From assembly GCA_037976565.1 (NCBI GenBank), contig CP137683.1:301600-365599 (forward strand): a stretch of DNA of 64,000 nt, read 5' to 3'. The notes beneath the pieces were generated by a model that saw only the letters and a program-made list of their open reading frames with translations, ran no database searches and was not told where the DNA came from. Every line of letters starts with the position of its first letter. Within the stretch, counting starts at the first letter, position 1. This document shows, in pieces, positions 58,826 to 64,000 of the stretch. This DNA comes from Mesocentrotus franciscanus (Eukaryota > Echinodermata > Echinoidea > Camarodonta > Strongylocentrotidae). The translations under genes were made by a program, and so were the position numbers.

Positions 58826-61815
58826 GTTTACAAATACAATGCAGTGATCCTTTTAGAGATCAAACTACCCAAGAAGTCACGTTACTTCAACTAGTAATCT
58901 TTCCATGATAAAACATGATGGGAACAATGCTGAATATACTGCCCGTAAATAGATGGTTGGATGCACTCAAGTGAAGCTGATGTATTAGCAGAAAAACTGT
59001 GCTTTGTTTAGAGAAATCAATTTGTGCAGTATGATGGCAATGATCTGTTATTTGCTTGACTGTGTTCCAGAGCAAGGATCCACATTCTAAGCTCATCTTG
59101 GCATGTCAATCAAAAAGCTGACATATTTTATTAATTTGACCCTCTATATGAACTATTTCAATATTTGTTACAAGGTTACACTGAGGAAATCTCTCCCTTT
59201 CATATTAACTACAGGGATAGGAGAGTAAAAGGTTTGAGTATAAACAAGCTCATGCTTAACCAGTCATAATAAATAAAAACGAATCATTTCACATCACATA
59301 TTCAAGTAAAAGTATTATGTTAGTATACTGAAATGCAATGTTGCAAGCATATAACATGCCATTCTGTCTGTAAACAAATAGATATGCCATTTTCTTGTAT
59401 AAAGTAGAAGTTTTACTTTATGTCTATATTTTTTGTCTTCCTATTTCAGCAGAGCGTAAGTTCCTGTGTGGTTTATAAAGGGGTAGGAAGGGGCTAGGAA
59501 GGGGCTAAGGCCGGTAGGGTAATGATAGGATGATATGGTCAGGGAGAATGCCTAGACGTCACCCTTCCTTTTGAAGAAAGAGATTTCAATTCAGGCTCTC
59601 AATGTTGTACGTAGTAAACCTGCAAGAAACAGTTATCATAGGACATACTGTACATGCAGAGTAAACAATAATTTTATTTAGCACTTTCCTTTTTTTCTTT
59701 TCTTTTTAATAAATATCAGATTCCACAAATGAGCCTTGATTAGGGCATCCAAATTGCATGTTCATATTAAAAAAGCAATAATACATTTTGGCATGAAACT
59801 TTTGTCAATTTCATAAGTGGTTCTAATTCACAGGTTGTATGACATGATTTAATCAAAACATTCAATTTTTCAGCTTGTGAATTTCCTTTTAAAAAAATGC
59901 CTATCAGAAACAACTCGCAATAGTTCATTACATAATATTACAAAGGTTGGTTTAAAAATTTCATTATTGTGATTAATACTTCTTTGAAAATTGGACTAGG
60001 AAAGTTGAAAATTTGACAAGGTCTTTAATATCTCTTGATGTGCAAGCAGGTTGATGGATTTGTGCCAAAAAAAATACTTTTGAAAGTAACTTTTTTTTTC
60101 AACTTAAAAATACTATGTCCCTTTTCAGCCAACATCAAATTCTGTAGAACTTTGCAGGAATTATGAATATGACATGTATGTCCTATCTGTGAAATTTAAA
60201 CGCTAGCAGTGTCCTAGTATTCAAATTATGCAAGGAAATCCGTTTACTTTCTAGACTTCCCTGTCAGACACTACTGAGTGACTGACCGACATCTTTTTTT
60301 CTTTGGTAATAACATACATAAAATGAGCTGTAACAGGTACATGAGCATTTGTCTACATCAATAACCCACTACTTGTAATGGCCAAAATTAAACTAATTAA
60401 ATCTTTGTGCAGCACAAAACGTATGACCATCCGGTACAACGGTCTGAAAATCAGACTACTACTTAGGTGATTGCAATCACTTATGTCGATTCGACAACTA
60501 ATGGTTGTTATTTTCCTACAAAAAGCCATTTACAAACCCTTTCCTTTTGAGGGAAGTTCTAAATAAGTATTGTCTTTCAAATGTCATTGGAATTTAACCT
60601 TTTCAGTTTTTTGATCTGCAAATGGGACATAGTATCTTTAATACCTACTATATTCCATAAGATGTGACAAACAGGTATTAAAGAAGGGGAAATGAAGAGA
60701 AATCCATGCATATTATGACAGCTAAGCTTACATGTATGTCTAAATGTATAGTGTAAATTTTACAGACAGTTCTGAGAAGCTGAGTCACAATTTAACTCTA
60801 TCAGACTTTTCAAACCCATTTATCCAATGATGTGTCAATAGCCACGTTCACACTTCAGAACTTAGTTTTCTGTAAAAATAGGCAATGGAAAGTTCCTATA
60901 TTAATAATTCATACTACTCAATCTCCTAGAAAATTCACAATCCAGGCAATACTGCTAAGGTCTGCAAATTATGCAAGACCACATTTGATCCATTTGCATA
61001 AGCTGAGGATGATTGCCAAGTTGCCATACACTGTACATGTCCTTGCTGATATATGGTTGCTAGCTTTGACATAAAATAAACTAATGTCATCAGAATGTAC
61101 CAGGAAACCAAGTACATTCAATCGGAAATGTAGGAATATTCCCCTGAATTGTGAAGGGATTTTTGATCCGCAATCAAGCTCTCAGATTAAGCTGCAGTGA
61201 GGACACCTCTTATAACGTTATTTTGTTCTGGCACATCTGTATTTGGCATCTCTCTCGATCCTTAACCAATACATCCACCTCATATGACATCATTGCTTAA
61301 ATTCAATCAAAGGGTTTCACGATTGAAGGGGAAGGGGGAGGGGAAGGGGGAGGGGGATGGGTCGGGGGTAAGAGCTACATGTACATGTACAGTGTACATG
61401 TAGAAGAGAGAGGGGTGGAGCTGAAGCTCTCCCTAAGTTTACATTCTCAGCAATCATAATTCACTCTGTATCATGTTAAATGTTGTTGGATGAGTAAAAC
61501 TAAATTCATGATCAAGACATTTCCCTATCTGCAGATAATTCTGCAGATAATTATGCAAACACTTCCATCTGCATATATACATGTCAATTGATGTATTAAT
61601 GAAGGAAAACAAATCCCATATATCTTTGATCTGATGGCTATTTTTTTGTTCAAAACTGTTTAAAATCAAATGAATTGTTTACCACAAGAGAAATGTTGAA
61701 CTAGCCTGGCCTGTACAGAACTACAGATGGCGATATTTCACTTCACTCATTATATGCAGTGTACACTATGACCTGACATACTTGCATGGTACAGTATATT
61801 ACATGCATCATCATT
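58826..61815. other. Upstream region of ARHGAP21/23-like gene
   Basis: Expected to hold 5' UTR, promoter or further 5' intron. I see no CpG island or clear exon. Two G-runs stand out: 59478-59519 (GGGGTAGGAAGGGGCTAGG and more) and 61326-61368 (GGGGAAGGGGGAGGGG and more), both able to form G-quadruplexes on the plus strand. A GCTACATGTACATGTACAGT palindromic patch follows at 61373. Confidence 0.5.
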
Positions 61816-62199
61816 TTAAAGTGACTCGGTAACATTGCCTCAGATTCTCAAACAAAATCCTGGATTTAGCTCATGCTGCAATCATAATTATAAACCTTTA
61901 GGTTAGTCAGGAATCCCAAGAGTTTTACAAGCCGATCGCCTGTCTGATTATCAAGATATTTATGATTGGAAATCAAAATTTCATTTTTTGTTTCCTAACG
62001 GTTTTTATAATACTACAGTCTATTGGAGAAAATGAGTATGGTAAAACCGGTTACTCGAAATTTTTTACTTTATTGAGGCACTTCATGATCATTTTGAAGC
62101 GCAGTTTTTTTAGGGCTTCAATATTACACCATATCACAGACAATGAAAACACGTAGGGCCACACATCTCAGATTTAACATTGTTAAACGATGCCTTTAA
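61816..62199. mobile_element. 384-bp MITE, inverted relative of 28603-28981
   Basis: Bounded by TTAA on both sides with decayed ends (TTAAAGTGACTCGGTAAC and ACGATGCCTTTAA). The interior is the reverse complement of 28603-28981 with scattered substitutions. Confidence 0.88.
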
Positions 62200-62254
62200 T
62201 ACATGATATCACAATGCAGAGCTCTGCTGATTATGAGTTAAGACCATTTTGCAT

Positions 62255-63021
62255 TTAAGTACAAGTCCACTCCAAAGATAACTTACTTTCAATAGGAGCA
62301 GAAAAATCAGACAAACCAATCAAAAAAAGTTTGAGCAAAATCGAATAACTAATAAGAAAGTTATGAATTTTTGAAAAAGTATGTAAAACTATGGAACAAT
62401 GGAAATCACTACACAAATTGCCAATTTGGTTATCAGTTTGTGACGTCATGTCCTCACTATTTATCAATTGCTTTATATAGTTTAATCCCATTAATTCCCT
62501 TTTATCCCCAAAACTTGATTTCTCCATGCCTTTGCCCAGGTTATATGATTTGTATCATATTGCTTGCATGACATTTCACAAAATCTTTATGAACTTTGAA
62601 GAATTGATACTATTTTCTGAATATTGTATATTCATAATTATTGATTTTTATATAAATAGTTTATCAAAATTCACATTTTTCATGATTTAACTGGAAAAAA
62701 TTACTCTATATTAGTGCATCCACACAAAAACATATTACTATCAATCTAACTTGGATGCTGGTGTGAAGAAATAAGATTCTTAGGGGAAAATAGGAAATTT
62801 ATATTATCAATATAAAGAAAATAATTAGTGGATAGTGAGGACATGACGTCACAGACTCATGAGTGAGTTGCCAATTTGTGTAGTGATTTTCAACGTTTTT
62901 TATGTCATTAAAAATCATAACTTTCTTATTAGTTATCCGATTTTGCTTTTTTTGATTGGTTTGTCTGATTATTCTGCTTCTATCGAAAGTAAGTTATTTT
63001 TGGAGTGGACTTGCCCTTTAA
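62255..63021. mobile_element. 767-bp foldback MITE with TGACGTCA in both arms
   Basis: Arms of about 200 bp are inverted: AAGTCCACTCCAAAGATAAC and AAAGTTATGAATTTTTG on the left, inverse on the right ending GAGTGGACTTGCCCTTTAA. TTAA lies at both ends. A perfect TGACGTCA lies in each arm (62441 and 62844). The centre is AT-rich. Confidence 0.88.
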
Positions 63022-63639
63022 AAAAAACCAAATCATAAGTTTAGACATCAAAATAAAGTGCTCAAAAGTAGTACATAAAAAAAAGTAGTACATAAAAAAA
63101 AGTAAAAACATGTAGGCCTACTTGTATCTCCTAACACTGATTGCCAGTTTATAACACCATTGGTCCGATAAAATACATGACCTGATAGTGGTCCTTGCCA
63201 TTCCCATTGTATTAATATTTGGTGAGAAAGAAGTCTCCATGTACACATGTACTGTACATACATACATGTACATGTACATTCATGAATTGTAAAAATTATT
63301 CTCCTAACCACAGGAGTTTGTTTTTCATTTTCTTTGTTGACAGACTTGTAAGGCAAGATGTTAAAGAAGAGGGGCAATAATCTTTATCTTTCAAGCTTTA
63401 TTCAATACCCGACGTCTCCTGTATATCATCATCATCTTTCCCTTGACTTGGAGTAGCTACCATACAGCTTGAGAGCAAGGCCTTTGTCTTAGAGCACCCT
63501 AATGAGACAACCGTATGGCAGCATGTCACATCAAGTCACATTAATGCTAATGAAGTTTGGCATGTTCCCAACACATTAATTGAGCCCCAGGGGCTGTAAA
63601 ACTCAAAGGTTACTTAATGATGAGCACATTCTCATAACA

Positions 63640-64000
63640 TTAAAGGGAAAGTCCACCCCAGGATTTTCTTTAGCTGACGATATAGACCTAATAATACCAT
63701 GAAGAATGATACAAGTCTCATTAAAATCCATGATCGCATAACGAAGATATATCGACTTTTTGTATCGAAAATCAGCCGTCCGCCATATGCAATAGCGTTA
63801 CATGGGCATGAAACGATCGCCAAAAAATAACCGATAGTATCGAAATTGTGACGTATGTTGCGAGCTGCCTTCTTATTTCGCAGACATTCACTTTCGCCGC
63901 GGTACACTGTTATCGCACTGACACGACGAATCATGGTCTTTTGCCAAGCAATAGGTTGCTATAATGACTCCTCTAGGACAAAGGGTAAAAGTTTTTACTC
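63640..64000. mobile_element. MITE left end, cut by window edge
   Basis: Starts TTAAAGGGAAAGTCCACCCC, the same end style as the other TTAA MITEs. A CpG-richer interior follows, and no right end is seen before 64000. The 100-codon open frame inside it on the minus strand is part of the element and not a recognised gene. Confidence 0.6.

Noticed and set aside
63632..63934. 100-codon minus-strand ORF at the right edge
   Set aside because: Lies wholly in a MITE beginning TTAAAGGGAAAGTCC, with no recognised domain.

Overview
The window is invertebrate metazoan nuclear DNA: AT-rich, intron-rich, and crowded with short inverted-repeat transposons and tandem repeats. The frequent TACATGTA palindrome, the TE end types and the gene families suggest a marine deuterostome, most likely an echinoderm such as a sea urchin. 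That placement is inference, not proof. Two assembly gaps are present, 23 N at 18900-18922 and exactly 500 N at 46597-47096.

Minus strand. One large gene spans nearly the whole window: an ARHGAP21/ARHGAP23-type Rho GTPase-activating protein. I can place eight coding exons whose splice phases all agree: 58694-58825 (N-terminus), 50259-50418 and 49177-49363 (PDZ domain), 11979-13647 (1.67 kb Ser/Thr-rich linker that starts with the last PDZ strand), 11400-11544, 1718-1853, 1236-1395, and 725-820 (start of the PH domain). They encode about 895 residues. The rest of the PH domain and the RhoGAP domain lie beyond position 1.

Plus strand. A second gene is nested antisense in the 35.5-kb intron between 13648 and 49176. 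It is a KMT5A-like SET-domain protein (putative lysine methyltransferase). The SET domain is split over 25630-25738, 26641-26788 and 43451-43640. It is followed by a Ser/Thr/Pro-rich tail made of a tandemly duplicated 144-nt exon (45939-46596) that runs into the 500-N gap. A CpG-rich stretch ending in a consensus splice donor (about 18923-19340) and an ATG-containing exon (21440-21595) look like its 5' end. As assembled, an in-frame TGA separates that ATG from the SET exons, so the start is unresolved.

The remaining intron sequence is repeat-rich. It holds at least a dozen MITE or foldback elements (many with TTAA at both ends, one piggyBac-like), one tRNA-derived SINE, and minisatellites with periods of 18, 29, 30, 32, 44, 133 and 158 bp. 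A 79-bp satellite between 27.9 and 37.5 kb has been broken up by several later insertions. A possible zinc-finger (BED-like) exon lies at about 34.5-34.7 kb inside that broken satellite. No bacterial-type system, CRISPR array, rRNA or intact tRNA gene is visible.
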